This document shows positions 20,573-29,108 of a DNA stretch of 38,547 nucleotides, piece by piece. The DNA is from an uncultured Zetaproteobacteria bacterium (GTDB lineage: Bacteria; Pseudomonadota; Zetaproteobacteria; Mariprofundales; Mariprofundaceae): assembly GCA_947311495.1 (NCBI GenBank), contig CAMZLG010000052.1, forward strand, positions 1-38,547, given 5' to 3'. Positions within the stretch are counted from its first letter, which is position 1. Each line of letters opens with the position of its first letter. Below the pieces are notes generated by a model, which was given only the letters and a program-made list of their open reading frames with translations, searched no databases and was not told where the DNA came from. The translations under genes and the position numbers were made by a program.

Positions 20573-21010
20573 ATGATTGATTTAATGGACTACCTTATCA
20601 TTTTTGCAGTATTTATAATTGTTGTGATTACCGTTAGAAAAAGTTCTCAGGTAGAGAAGCAGAAAAAACGTGAAAAAGTCACAGCCTTATTTTTGGGAAG
20701 AACCCCCTTAACTACTCAACAATTTTATGAAAAGCATTATCAAGCTTTAGGAGTCCCATTTGAAATTATTGAGAAAGTGAAAACTATTTTAGAAGAGGTT
20801 CTTCAAGAAGACTTATCATGTTTATCAGTAGAAGATGACTTTTCACAGAATTTAAGCTTTTTTTGGGACTTTGATTCCATGGCAGATGTGGAACTTATTT
20901 TGAGTATTGAAGAAGAGTTTGGGATTACTATTTCTGATACAGAGGCACAAAAAACGCATACTATAGATGATATTATTAAATTGATTGTTAGTAAGACGAA
21001 GGTTCCTTAA
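20573..21010 (+). CDS. acyl carrier protein-like protein with N-terminal membrane anchor
   Basis: N-terminal TM (MDYLIIFAVFIIVVITV), then ACP-like FDSMADVELILSIEEEFGITISDTEAQKTHTIDDIIKLI with DSM at the phosphopantetheine position. Confidence 0.7.
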   Translation: MIDLMDYLIIFAVFIIVVITVRKSSQVEKQKKREKVTALFLGRTPLTTQQFYEKHYQALGVPFEIIEKVKTILEEVLQEDLSCLSVEDDFSQNLSFFWDFDSMADVELILSIEEEFGITISDTEAQKTHTIDDIIKLIVSKTKVP

Positions 21011-21740
21011 TTTTTTCCAATATTTGCTTAATGGCATAACCTGCAACCATAAAGCCAAAGATATTGGGCAGGTATGAAATGGTACCATTGGTGGCGCGAG
21101 GTCTGGCATCAGGTTCACCGGGGATTGGCTCATGCGGCAAAGCATTGATAGCTTTTTCCGATGAGAAAATCACGGGATATTTGAGATTTCCCCCGAGTTT
21201 TTTCAAGCTGCCACGTAATGCCCGGGCAAGACCGCAAGTATGGGTTTTGTTTAAGGTGGTGACTTCTGTTTTACTGACATCAGTTCGCCCTCCAGCACCA
21301 AGTGCGGAAACAATAGGGATGCCCGCTTGTTGGCATGCATACACTAGGGCTGCTTTGCAGACCACAGAATCAATACAATCCAATACATAGTCGGGCTCAT
21401 ACTCAGTAAGCAATTCATCTACATTTTCAGGATGAATAAAATCATCGTGGATATTGATATGCACATCAGGGTTGATGCTGGCGATACGCTTGGCTGCAAC
21501 ATCTGTTTTTTTCTCGCCCACATTGGACTGTTGGGTAATCAGTTGCCTGTTTAAATTAGATAAACCCACCAGATCATGGTCAAGCAAGGTCATTTTACCG
21601 ATGCCAATGCGCGCCATGGCTTCGGTTGCCGCGCCACCCACACCACCAAGCCCTGCAATCAACACATGTTTACTGGCAAGCAAATCTACACCCTCTTTGC
21701 CAATTAAAATTTCAGTGCGTTCGTAGAATGGGTTGCTCAT
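20988..21740 (-). CDS. tcdA: tRNA threonylcarbamoyladenosine dehydratase (TcdA/CsdL-type E1-like)
   Basis: HVLIAGLGGVGGAATEAMARIGIG, DHDLVGLSNLNRQL, PDYVLDCIDSVVCKAALV, GAGGRTDVSK. Confidence 0.9.
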   Translation of the reverse strand: MSNPFYERTEILIGKEGVDLLASKHVLIAGLGGVGGAATEAMARIGIGKMTLLDHDLVGLSNLNRQLITQQSNVGEKKTDVAAKRIASINPDVHINIHDDFIHPENVDELLTEYEPDYVLDCIDSVVCKAALVYACQQAGIPIVSALGAGGRTDVSKTEVTTLNKTHTCGLARALRGSLKKLGGNLKYPVIFSSEKAINALPHEPIPGEPDARPRATNGTISYLPNIFGFMVAGYAIKQILEKIKEPSSY

Positions 21741-22483
21741 AGTTTAAATAAATCCTTGGCATGCTGGCTGCATATATTTAGTACATTCTCGGCACTGTGC
21801 CCACTTAATTTCGCTACGATATTAGCAACTACGATTAACTCTTTGGGTTCGTTGCGCGCATCTTTGCCTAAACCATCAGGTGCATCTGTTTCCAACAAAA
21901 TATGTTCTAAAGGTAGGTGGCTTAACAAGCTTTTCGTTTTCTCTGTATCAGCTTTTAATAAACGCGTTCCAATACCGATTTTAAAATCATGATTTATAAA
22001 GGATTGGGCTTGTTGGATATTGCCCGTAAATCCATGAATGACACCACGCAAACCTGAATGTTTTGCCAATAATTCAGTGACCAAATGATGGGCTTGCACA
22101 CTATGAATAATCACGGGTAAATCATGTTTGGCTGCCAAACCAAGTTGGGCTTCAAACCAGTAGGTTTGTTTTGCGATGTCGGGTTTATTGGGGGATAAGT
22201 CTAAGCCGCATTCGCCCACAGCCACAGCATCATCAAGCAAGTCATCGAGTAGTTCCAAATGTTCTTCGGTGTGCAAATCACAAAACCAAGGGTGGATGCC
22301 GTACGCCAAATAAATATTGGGATACTTTTGTTCCAAGGTTTGTTGCTGCTCCCAAGCATGAAAGGCTGTCCCGGGGACAATGAACTTATCAATGCCAGCT
22401 TGCATGGCTTGTTGCAGCACATGGGTTAAATCATCGGCAAATGCTTTGTGGTCAAGATGACAATGGCTATCCACCCAAGACAT
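21737..22483 (-). CDS. TatD-family hydrolase
   Basis: WVDSHCHLDHKAF, YGIHPWF, VAVGECGLDL, LPVIIHSVQAHH, ILLETDAPD. Confidence 0.93.
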   Translation of the reverse strand: MSWVDSHCHLDHKAFADDLTHVLQQAMQAGIDKFIVPGTAFHAWEQQQTLEQKYPNIYLAYGIHPWFCDLHTEEHLELLDDLLDDAVAVGECGLDLSPNKPDIAKQTYWFEAQLGLAAKHDLPVIIHSVQAHHLVTELLAKHSGLRGVIHGFTGNIQQAQSFINHDFKIGIGTRLLKADTEKTKSLLSHLPLEHILLETDAPDGLGKDARNEPKELIVVANIVAKLSGHSAENVLNICSQHAKDLFKL

Positions 22484-22487
22484 GGAA

Positions 22488-23279
22488 CTAACCTTTACGC
22501 TGAATCCAAATCAGCGTGGCAATGCCTGCAATAACCATGGCAGAGGATTGCAGCATACCCATGGTGATGTTGGCAAAGATAAAACCAAGCTGGGCATCGG
22601 GTTCGCGGAAGTTTTCGCAGAAAATACGTGCGGCGGCATAACCAAGCAAAAAGATGGCAATACGTGTGCCGCTTTTCCACGGTTTTTTGCGTGTAAACCA
22701 TAAAACAAGGAACAGTAAAATGCCTTCCAAAGCCAATTCGTATAGTTGGCTGGGATGGCGAGGCACATCACCTGCACCAGGGAAAATCATTGCCCAAGGC
22801 ACTTGATTTGGGTCAGTCACGCGACCCCAAAGTTCACCATTGATAAAGTTACCAAAACGCCCAAAGGCAAGACCGAGTGGGGCAACCACAGCAAAGTTAT
22901 CCAGTAGCTTTAAGTAAGGTAAACTATGACGTGAGCAATACCACCAACCCGCCAAAACAGAGCCTAAGAAACCACCATGAAATGACATGCCACCATTCCA
23001 TACATAAAACACTTTGATAGGGTTATCTAAATAAAAGGATGGGTTGTAGAACAAGACATACCAAATCCGACCACCCAAAATGACGCCAAGAATAAGAAAG
23101 GTGAATAGATTCTCAAATTGTTCAGGTTGAACAGAAGTGCCCCAAAGCTTTTGTTCTTTGAGTTGAATTTGAACTAACTTCCAAGCTGACATAAAAGCAA
23201 ACACATACATCAAACCATACCAATGAATTGCAATTGGCCCGAGCTGCAGGGCAACAGGGTCAATATGCGGGGCTAACAT
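22488..23279 (-). CDS. lgt: prolipoprotein diacylglyceryl transferase
   Basis: WYGLMYVFAF, GGRIWYVLFYNP, GGMSFHGGFLG, RFGNFINGELWGR, HPSQLYE; start set to MLAPHIDPVALQLGPIAIHWYG at 23279. Confidence 0.95.
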   Translation of the reverse strand: MLAPHIDPVALQLGPIAIHWYGLMYVFAFMSAWKLVQIQLKEQKLWGTSVQPEQFENLFTFLILGVILGGRIWYVLFYNPSFYLDNPIKVFYVWNGGMSFHGGFLGSVLAGWWYCSRHSLPYLKLLDNFAVVAPLGLAFGRFGNFINGELWGRVTDPNQVPWAMIFPGAGDVPRHPSQLYELALEGILLFLVLWFTRKKPWKSGTRIAIFLLGYAAARIFCENFREPDAQLGFIFANITMGMLQSSAMVIAGIATLIWIQRKG

Positions 23280-23283
23280 GGGT

Positions 23284-24102
23284 TTACCAAACCATCCAAA
23301 GCAAAACACTGCCTAAAATGACACGGTAAATCACAAAAGGACCCATGCCGATTTGATTTAAGAATTTAAGAAAATAATGAATACAAATATAGGCTGAAAC
23401 CACAGATACGATATAACCAAGCAGTAAGGTGTCTAATCCTGCGGCTTGGTTGGGTTGCTCAATCCAGTCTTTAATTTTTAAGCCACCAGCTAAAAAGATG
23501 ACGGGAATAGAAAGCAGGAATGAAAAGCGAGCAGCCGCTTCACGGGTATAACCCAATAACAGCGCACCAGTCATGGTGATGCCTGAGCGGGATGTGCCCG
23601 GAATAAGTGCTAACGCCTGCAACAAACCGACAATCAGCGCATCATTCAAGCGCCAATCTTTATCATGGCGCTTTTGTTTGCCTGTTTTGTCCGAAAGCCA
23701 GAGCAGTAAACCAAAACCAATCGATGCCCAACCAATCACGGTCACTGAGCGTAAATCATGCTCAATATAATCTTTGAATGCTAAACCAATAATGCCGACG
23801 GGTATGGTGGCAATTAAAATCATCCACGCCATTTGCCCATCTTTATCGGCTTTCCAATTGCGTTGTTGGATGGTGGTGCTAAGCCCAGAACCCATGAGCG
23901 CCAAATCAGTGCGGAAATAATAAATAATCGCGGTTAATGTGCCCCAATGCACCATGCAATCAAAGGCTAAACCTTGGTCTTGCCAAGGAGATACAAGTGG
24001 TACCAACGCCAAATGTGCTGATGATGAAATGGGTAGAAACTCGGTTAAACCTTGAATAAGACCAAGCACGACGGCTTGGAATGCGCTTAAAGACTCACTC
24101 AT
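23284..24102 (-). CDS. uppP: undecaprenyl-diphosphatase
   Basis: GLIQGLTEFLPISSSAHL, LALIPGTSRSGITMTGALLLG. Confidence 0.95.
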   Translation of the reverse strand: MSESLSAFQAVVLGLIQGLTEFLPISSSAHLALVPLVSPWQDQGLAFDCMVHWGTLTAIIYYFRTDLALMGSGLSTTIQQRNWKADKDGQMAWMILIATIPVGIIGLAFKDYIEHDLRSVTVIGWASIGFGLLLWLSDKTGKQKRHDKDWRLNDALIVGLLQALALIPGTSRSGITMTGALLLGYTREAAARFSFLLSIPVIFLAGGLKIKDWIEQPNQAAGLDTLLLGYIVSVVSAYICIHYFLKFLNQIGMGPFVIYRVILGSVLLWMVW

Positions 24103-25184
24103 GCTTGGCGGCGTTGTTGCACAGCTTTGGCTAGAGTCTCTAACATCGGCTCAGTATCTTGCCATGAAATACAAGCATCTGTGATGCTCACCCCATATTT
24201 GAGCGGTGTATCAGGGTCATTATTTTGTCTGCCTTCATTCAGGTGGCTTTCAATCATCACACCTTTGATGCTGTGGTTGCCTGCTGCGATTTGCGCAGCC
24301 ACATCATGACCCACATCAATTTGACGTTGGTGTTGTTTGAGTGAATTGGCATGAGAGAAATCAATCATCACACCTGACTCAATGTTTGCGCCTTCAAGCT
24401 TTTCAATAGCATGAGCCACGCTTGCTGCATCATAATTGGGTTTATCATTGCCGCCACGAAGAATGATATGGCAGTCATCATTACCACTGGTTTCAAAAAT
24501 AGCGGACTTGCCTTCTTTGGTCAGGGATAAGAAGTGATGGGGGTGTGATGCTGCACCAATAGCATCAATGGCAATGCTAAAGCCACCATTGGTACTGTTT
24601 TTAAAACCAATAGGGCAAGAAATGCCAGATGCCAATTCCCTATGCCCTTGGCTTTCCGTGGTGCGTGCGCCAATCGCGCCCCAGCTGACCAAATCAGCAA
24701 CATATTGCGGCGTAATCAAATCTAAAAATTCTGTTCCCGCAGGCACACCCATATTATTGATATCCAATAAAAGTTTGCGTGCTTTACGAATGCCCGCGTT
24801 AATATCAAAGGAATTATCCAAGTGAGGGTCGTTAATCAAACCTTTCCAACCAACGGTTGTCCGTGGTTTTTCAAAATACACGCGCATGATAATCAATAAG
24901 TCATCGGCATACTTTTCACGTGCTTGTTGAATTAACGCAGCATATTCAAGGGCTGCCTTGGTATCATGGATGGAGCAAGGGCCAACAATGACCAAAAGGC
25001 GGTCATCTTCATCATGCAGAATGCGGTGGGTAGCTTGGCGCGTTTCAAAAATTGTTTTGGCGGCAATATCGGTAATGGGATATTCCGAGTGAACGTCCAA
25101 AGGTGAACTTACTTCGCGTAAGTCTGTAATCCGAAGGTCATCGGTGAGGTGGGATGCAGACACTTTTCTCTCTCCTAAGCACAA
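24099..25184 (-). CDS. 3-deoxy-7-phosphoheptulonate synthase, AroG/F/H type
   Basis: VIVGPCSIHDTKAALEYA, MRVYFEKPRTTVGWKGLINDPHLD, GIRKARKLLLDINNMGVPAGTEFLD, GARTTESQGHRELASG. Confidence 0.95.
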   Translation of the reverse strand: MCLGERKVSASHLTDDLRITDLREVSSPLDVHSEYPITDIAAKTIFETRQATHRILHDEDDRLLVIVGPCSIHDTKAALEYAALIQQAREKYADDLLIIMRVYFEKPRTTVGWKGLINDPHLDNSFDINAGIRKARKLLLDINNMGVPAGTEFLDLITPQYVADLVSWGAIGARTTESQGHRELASGISCPIGFKNSTNGGFSIAIDAIGAASHPHHFLSLTKEGKSAIFETSGNDDCHIILRGGNDKPNYDAASVAHAIEKLEGANIESGVMIDFSHANSLKQHQRQIDVGHDVAAQIAAGNHSIKGVMIESHLNEGRQNNDPDTPLKYGVSITDACISWQDTEPMLETLAKAVQQRRQA

Positions 25185-25378
25185 AAGCTATAATTCATGC
25201 CATCTATTAATATGAACAAGGCGCATAGTATAGTCATTTCTGTAAAATTCACGACATGGATAATAAACATGTTTTCAGTGACATAAGTAACGAAGTGAAA
25301 TCGTCCTCAAAAAGCATACCAAAATGGCGTATCGCTGCAAGCCTAATAGCAGTCGTGGTTTAGGTGAATATAATGAAG

Positions 25379-25402
25379 TTATGCACAGCTTTCTGTGGAT
25401 AA
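25379..25402. promoter_or_regulatory. convergent pair of DnaA-box-like 9-mers upstream of nrdJa
   Basis: TTATGCACA (25379-25387) and TGTGGATAA (25394-25402, reverse complement TTATCCACA) in opposite orientation with a 6-nt spacer. Confidence 0.45.
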
Positions 25403-25544
25403 GTTGTGAATCATATTTGTATAAAACCACTACAAATTGTGTCTTGCTTAGTTTTTAACCACAAGATATGGTATCGCACAGTTTGGCGCTGCATGAAAGA
25501 AAATTCATTTAAAATTCATGTTAAGCGCAAGGGGAGTGCATTTT

Positions 25545-27704
25545 ATGAGCCAGGTTCAGCCGAAAAAACCACAGCCAGTCAGTCTGGATTCAGGCGTGGG
25601 TATTAATGATGTTACATTGCAACCAGCCAGCGAAGATATTTGGGACAAAAAGTATCGATTAAAGGACAAGAATGGCAACGCAGTGGATGCCAATGTTGCC
25701 GACACCTACAAACGTGTGGCAAAAGCATTGTCTGATGTGGAAGACGAAGACAAGCGCGAGTTTTGGAGCAATCGCTTTACATGGGCATTAGCCAATGGCG
25801 CAATTCCAGCAGGTCGAATTATGTCTAATGCAGGAGCGGAAGCGCACAAACCTGCAACATCAACCATCAACTGCACAGTCTCTGGCGTGATTCCCGATTC
25901 CATGGATGGCATTTTGTCTATGGTCAAAGAAGCGGGTTTAACCCTGAAAGCTGGCTGTGGCATTGGTTATGAATTCTCCACACTTCGTCCTAAAGGTGCG
26001 TATGTTTCTGGTGCAGGCGCATACACTTCGGGTCCGTTATCGTTTATGGATATTTATGATAAAATGTGTTTCACCGTATCCTCGGCGGGTGGTCGCCGTG
26101 GCGCACAAATGGGCACATTCGATATTTCTCACCCAGACGTGACCGACTTTATCAAAGCCAAACGTGAAGATGGTCGTTTGCGCCAATTCAACTTATCTTG
26201 CCTGATTACCCGTGATTTTATGCAAGCCGTCAAAGATGATGCAGATTGGGATTTGGTGTTTCCAGCAACCAAAGATGAGCTTGCAAATGATGATATGCGC
26301 ATCATCTTCAAACAAGTTGCCAACCCACCTGAAAAAGCCAAGAAAGATGACCGTGGTTTAACCGCTTGTCGTGTTTATAAAACCATCAAAGCGCGCCGTT
26401 TGTGGGATGTGATTATGTCATCCACTTATGATTATGCGGAGCCTGGTTTTATCTTGATTGATGAAGTCAACGACCTCAATAATAACTGGTTCTGCGAAGA
26501 TATTCGCGCCACCAACCCATGTGGTGAGCAGCCTTTGCCGCCGTATGGTGCATGTTTATTGGGCTCGGTAAACCTCACCAAATTTGTACGCGAGCCATTC
26601 ACTGAAAATGCCTATTTTGATTGGGATATGTACCGTGAAGTGGTGTCTGTGTTCACCCGCATGTTGGATAATGTGGTAGACATCAATGGTTTGCCTTTGG
26701 AGCAACAACGCCAAGCGATTTTGGATAAACGCCGTCATGGCATGGGTTTCTTGGGTCTTGGTTCAACCTTGACCATGCTGCGCACCAAGTATGGTTCTGA
26801 AGCATCATTGGAGTTCACAGAAAAAGTTGCGTATGAAATGGCAAAAACTGGTTTTGATGTGGGTCTGCAATTGGCAGAAGAAAAAGGTGCAGCACCCATT
26901 ATGGAGCAAGACTTTGAAGTGACAGCGGACATGTTGTTTAAACGCCCTGCGATGGCAAAAGATGGCATCAAAGTTGGCGATAAAATCAAAGGCAAAGTGC
27001 TTTGGGCTAAATATTCCAATTATATGCAGAAGTTTAAAGATTCGGGCGACCAAGAATTGTTGGATGCTTTGATTGAGAAAGGGAGCCGCTTTACCCATCA
27101 TTCTTCCATTGCACCCACAGGCACGATTTCATTGTCATTGGCGAACAATGCATCCAATGGCATTGAACCATCCTTTGCCCATCATTATGCGCGCAATGTG
27201 ATTCGCGAGGGCAAAAAATCCAAAGAGAAAGTTGATGTTTTCTCTTATGAATTATTGGCTTATCGTGAAATGGTTAACGCTGATGCTATGCCGTTTAGCA
27301 CTGAAGATGCAACCAAGTTGCCTGAGTATTTCATCTCGGCTGATGCGGTCACACCAACCCAGCACGTGGACATTCAAGCCGCAGCACAAGTTTGGGTAGA
27401 TTCGTCCATCTCCAAAACTGCCAATGTGCCCACCGATTTCCCATACGAAGATTTTAAAAATATTTATATGTATGCCTTTGATAAGGGTCTTAAAGGTTGC
27501 ACCACTTTCCGCTTTAACCCTGAAGTGTTCCAAGGTGTGTTGGTTAAAGAAGAAGATTTGGAAAACACCACCTACAAATTCACCTTGGATGATGGCACGG
27601 TGGTGGAAGCCAAAGGTAATGAAGAAATCGAATATGATGGTGAAATGCACACAGCAGCTAATCTGTTCGATGCACTGAAAGAAGGGTATTACGGAAAATT
27701 CTAG
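25545..27704 (+). CDS. nrdJ: adenosylcobalamin-dependent (class II) ribonucleotide reductase, catalytic part (NrdJa-like)
   Basis: INCTVSGVIPDSMDGIL, LKAGCGIGYEFSTLRP, RATNPCGEQPLPPYGACLLGSVNL, THHSSIAPTGTISLSLANNASNGIEP; start ATG 25545 with upstream GGGGAG. Confidence 0.92.
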   Translation: MSQVQPKKPQPVSLDSGVGINDVTLQPASEDIWDKKYRLKDKNGNAVDANVADTYKRVAKALSDVEDEDKREFWSNRFTWALANGAIPAGRIMSNAGAEAHKPATSTINCTVSGVIPDSMDGILSMVKEAGLTLKAGCGIGYEFSTLRPKGAYVSGAGAYTSGPLSFMDIYDKMCFTVSSAGGRRGAQMGTFDISHPDVTDFIKAKREDGRLRQFNLSCLITRDFMQAVKDDADWDLVFPATKDELANDDMRIIFKQVANPPEKAKKDDRGLTACRVYKTIKARRLWDVIMSSTYDYAEPGFILIDEVNDLNNNWFCEDIRATNPCGEQPLPPYGACLLGSVNLTKFVREPFTENAYFDWDMYREVVSVFTRMLDNVVDINGLPLEQQRQAILDKRRHGMGFLGLGSTLTMLRTKYGSEASLEFTEKVAYEMAKTGFDVGLQLAEEKGAAPIMEQDFEVTADMLFKRPAMAKDGIKVGDKIKGKVLWAKYSNYMQKFKDSGDQELLDALIEKGSRFTHHSSIAPTGTISLSLANNASNGIEPSFAHHYARNVIREGKKSKEKVDVFSYELLAYREMVNADAMPFSTEDATKLPEYFISADAVTPTQHVDIQAAAQVWVDSSISKTANVPTDFPYEDFKNIYMYAFDKGLKGCTTFRFNPEVFQGVLVKEEDLENTTYKFTLDDGTVVEAKGNEEIEYDGEMHTAANLFDALKEGYYGKF

Positions 27705-27734
27705 TGCAACATGCATTGAGAAGTAATATCAAAT

Positions 27735-27933
27735 GGGCGGAGCTTCAGTTTCCGCCAATCAATCTGTGGGTGATGGCATCCTTGTCTTATGACATGCCAT
27801 CAGAAGGGGCAACCGCCCACATTCACCGGAGGCAACGCCCGGGGTTGGATGCAGTTCGTCGTGATACGAATAGCAGAAGACCAAACGCGCTGCATAAATT
27901 ACACCGCAGGTTAGAATCATTGTTAGCCGTGCG
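27735..27933 (+). ncRNA. candidate structured RNA / ORF-less mobile-RNA insertion (HEARO / IscB omega-RNA-like?)
   Basis: Hairpins: GGCGGA 27736-27741 / TCCGCC 27751-27756; GTGGG 27766-27770 / CCCAC 27816-27820 enclosing TGATGGCAT 27771-27779 / ATGCCATCA 27794-27802; GGC-AAC-GCC 27831-27839; ATGCAG 27849-27854 / CTGCAT 27890-27895 enclosing TTCGT 27855-27859 / ACGAA 27866-27870. HEARO naming is from memory. Boundaries approximate. Confidence 0.55.
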
Positions 27934-27945
27934 TGGAGGAAAAGT

Positions 27946-28587
27946 ATGAGCATCAAAATCGAAAGTAAAATCACTGCCTATGAAGTGGCAAAACCTGAAG
28001 ATGAAGCAGCCAAAAAAGAAAGTAATGTGGCATCCATTGCACCATTGCTTGAGCGTGATGAAGTGCTTGTGGGTAGCACCTACAAAATTAAAACACCGCA
28101 TTCAGAACATGCCATGTATATCACCATCAATGATGTGATTGTGAACCAAGGTGAAGCAAACGAACATCGCCGCCCATTTGAGATTTTCATCAACACCAAA
28201 AACATGGAACATTTCATGTGGATTGTGACGTTAACCCGTATTATATCTGCAATTTTCCGTAAAGGTGGCGACATTACATTCTTGGTGGAAGAGCTCAAAG
28301 CCGTGTTCGACCCAAGAGGTGGTTACTACAAAAAAGGTGGCAAATATATGCCATCTATCGTGGCTGAAATCGGCGAAGTTATCCAAAAACATCTTGTGTC
28401 CATTGGCATGATGGAAGGGCAGCTGCAAACTGAAGAATTGATTGCCAAGCGCATTGAAGCCGAAGAAAAGTTAGGTAAAGATGGTGTTGCCAACGCATCA
28501 CAATGCGATAAATGCAGCGCGATGGCTGTCGTAAGGCTTGATAACTGTAATTGTTGTTTAGAGTGCGGCGACAGTAAGTGTGGGTAA
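27946..28587 (+). CDS. NrdJb-like small protein of split class II ribonucleotide reductase (TSCPD-type, Cys-rich C-terminus)
   Basis: MEHFMWIVTLTRIISAIFRKGGDITFLVEELKAVFDPRGGYYKKGGKYMPSIVAEIGEVIQKHL; C-terminal CDKCSAMAVVRLDNCNCCLECGDSKCG; follows nrdJa; GGAGG upstream of ATG. Confidence 0.85.
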   Translation: MSIKIESKITAYEVAKPEDEAAKKESNVASIAPLLERDEVLVGSTYKIKTPHSEHAMYITINDVIVNQGEANEHRRPFEIFINTKNMEHFMWIVTLTRIISAIFRKGGDITFLVEELKAVFDPRGGYYKKGGKYMPSIVAEIGEVIQKHLVSIGMMEGQLQTEELIAKRIEAEEKLGKDGVANASQCDKCSAMAVVRLDNCNCCLECGDSKCG

Positions 28588-28640
28588 CACATCTAACTTG
28601 TAAACATAGAATATAATCTAGGTAAGTCCTGTAAATCAGT

Positions 28641-28674
28641 AAGGCTGTTATTCATTAGAATAACAGCCTTTTTT
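28641..28674 (+). terminator. intrinsic terminator after nrdJb
   Basis: aaGGCTGTTATTC-atta-GAATAACAGCC-TTTTTT: 11-bp perfect stem plus U-tract. Confidence 0.92.
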
Positions 28675-28865
28675 GTTATGTATTTATAGATTGCATTCAT
28701 TTTTTGTGCAGACAAAAAACGAATCAAAAAAGCTGCCCTAAATATCTTCGTATTCCCAAAATTAATCAGTGAAAAGCGGGCGCAAAACAAGCGGTTTTGC
28801 TTTACCCCTTCTTTCACAGCTTATTTTGGCGGAGCTATAACAGGGTAGGGATGGTGACTGATTGT

Positions 28866-29108
28866 TTAATGGGTTAGCCAGTTTTGCATCAAAGCTTTGA
28901 TTTTGGTTTGATATTTGATGCCTTCGAGTTCGCTTTTTTGTTTGAATGAGGCAAGCATAGGTTCAGGCACTTTAAGGCTGATAAGCTTGCTGCGCTTGGG
29001 TGTTTCCTGCATTCGGCGAAAAGATTCTAGGAACTCTAGCGTTTGTTCAGTTGTCATGCCTTTGCAGCGTTCTAAGTATTCATCACTAAAGTATTGAACA
29101 GGTCTCAT
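28866..29108 (-). CDS. BrnA/CopG-like (ribbon-helix-helix-type) putative antitoxin
   Basis: 80 aa; C-terminal SKLISLKVPEPMLASFKQKSELEGIKYQTKIKALMQNWL resembles the RHH segment of BrnA/CopG-type antitoxins; ATGA overlap with the upstream NTase gene. Confidence 0.6.
   Translation of the reverse strand: MRPVQYFSDEYLERCKGMTTEQTLEFLESFRRMQETPKRSKLISLKVPEPMLASFKQKSELEGIKYQTKIKALMQNWLTH

Noticed and set aside
25200-25545. Cobalamin riboswitch upstream of the B12-dependent RNR
   Set aside because: No recognisable B12-box (GCCACTG-like) or typical riboswitch architecture in the upstream 350 nt.
27705-27945. Group I/II intron or intein remnant in the RNR gene
   Set aside because: RNR genes often host introns, but the interval is too short, both flanking ORFs have proper ends, and no domain V-like or group I core motif was seen.
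27704-27949. 81-aa plus-strand ORF (MQHALRSNIKWAELQF...) between nrdJa and nrdJb
   Set aside because: Overlaps the structured non-coding interval; Arg/His/Pro-rich composition not protein-like; no convincing independent RBS.
27759-28101. Minus-strand ORFs (71 and 92 aa) over the nrdJa-nrdJb junction
   Set aside because: Antisense to nrdJb and the structured element; composition looks like spurious translation.
28593-28817. 74-aa minus-strand ORF downstream of nrdJb
   Set aside because: Spans the intrinsic terminator and has no recognisable family.
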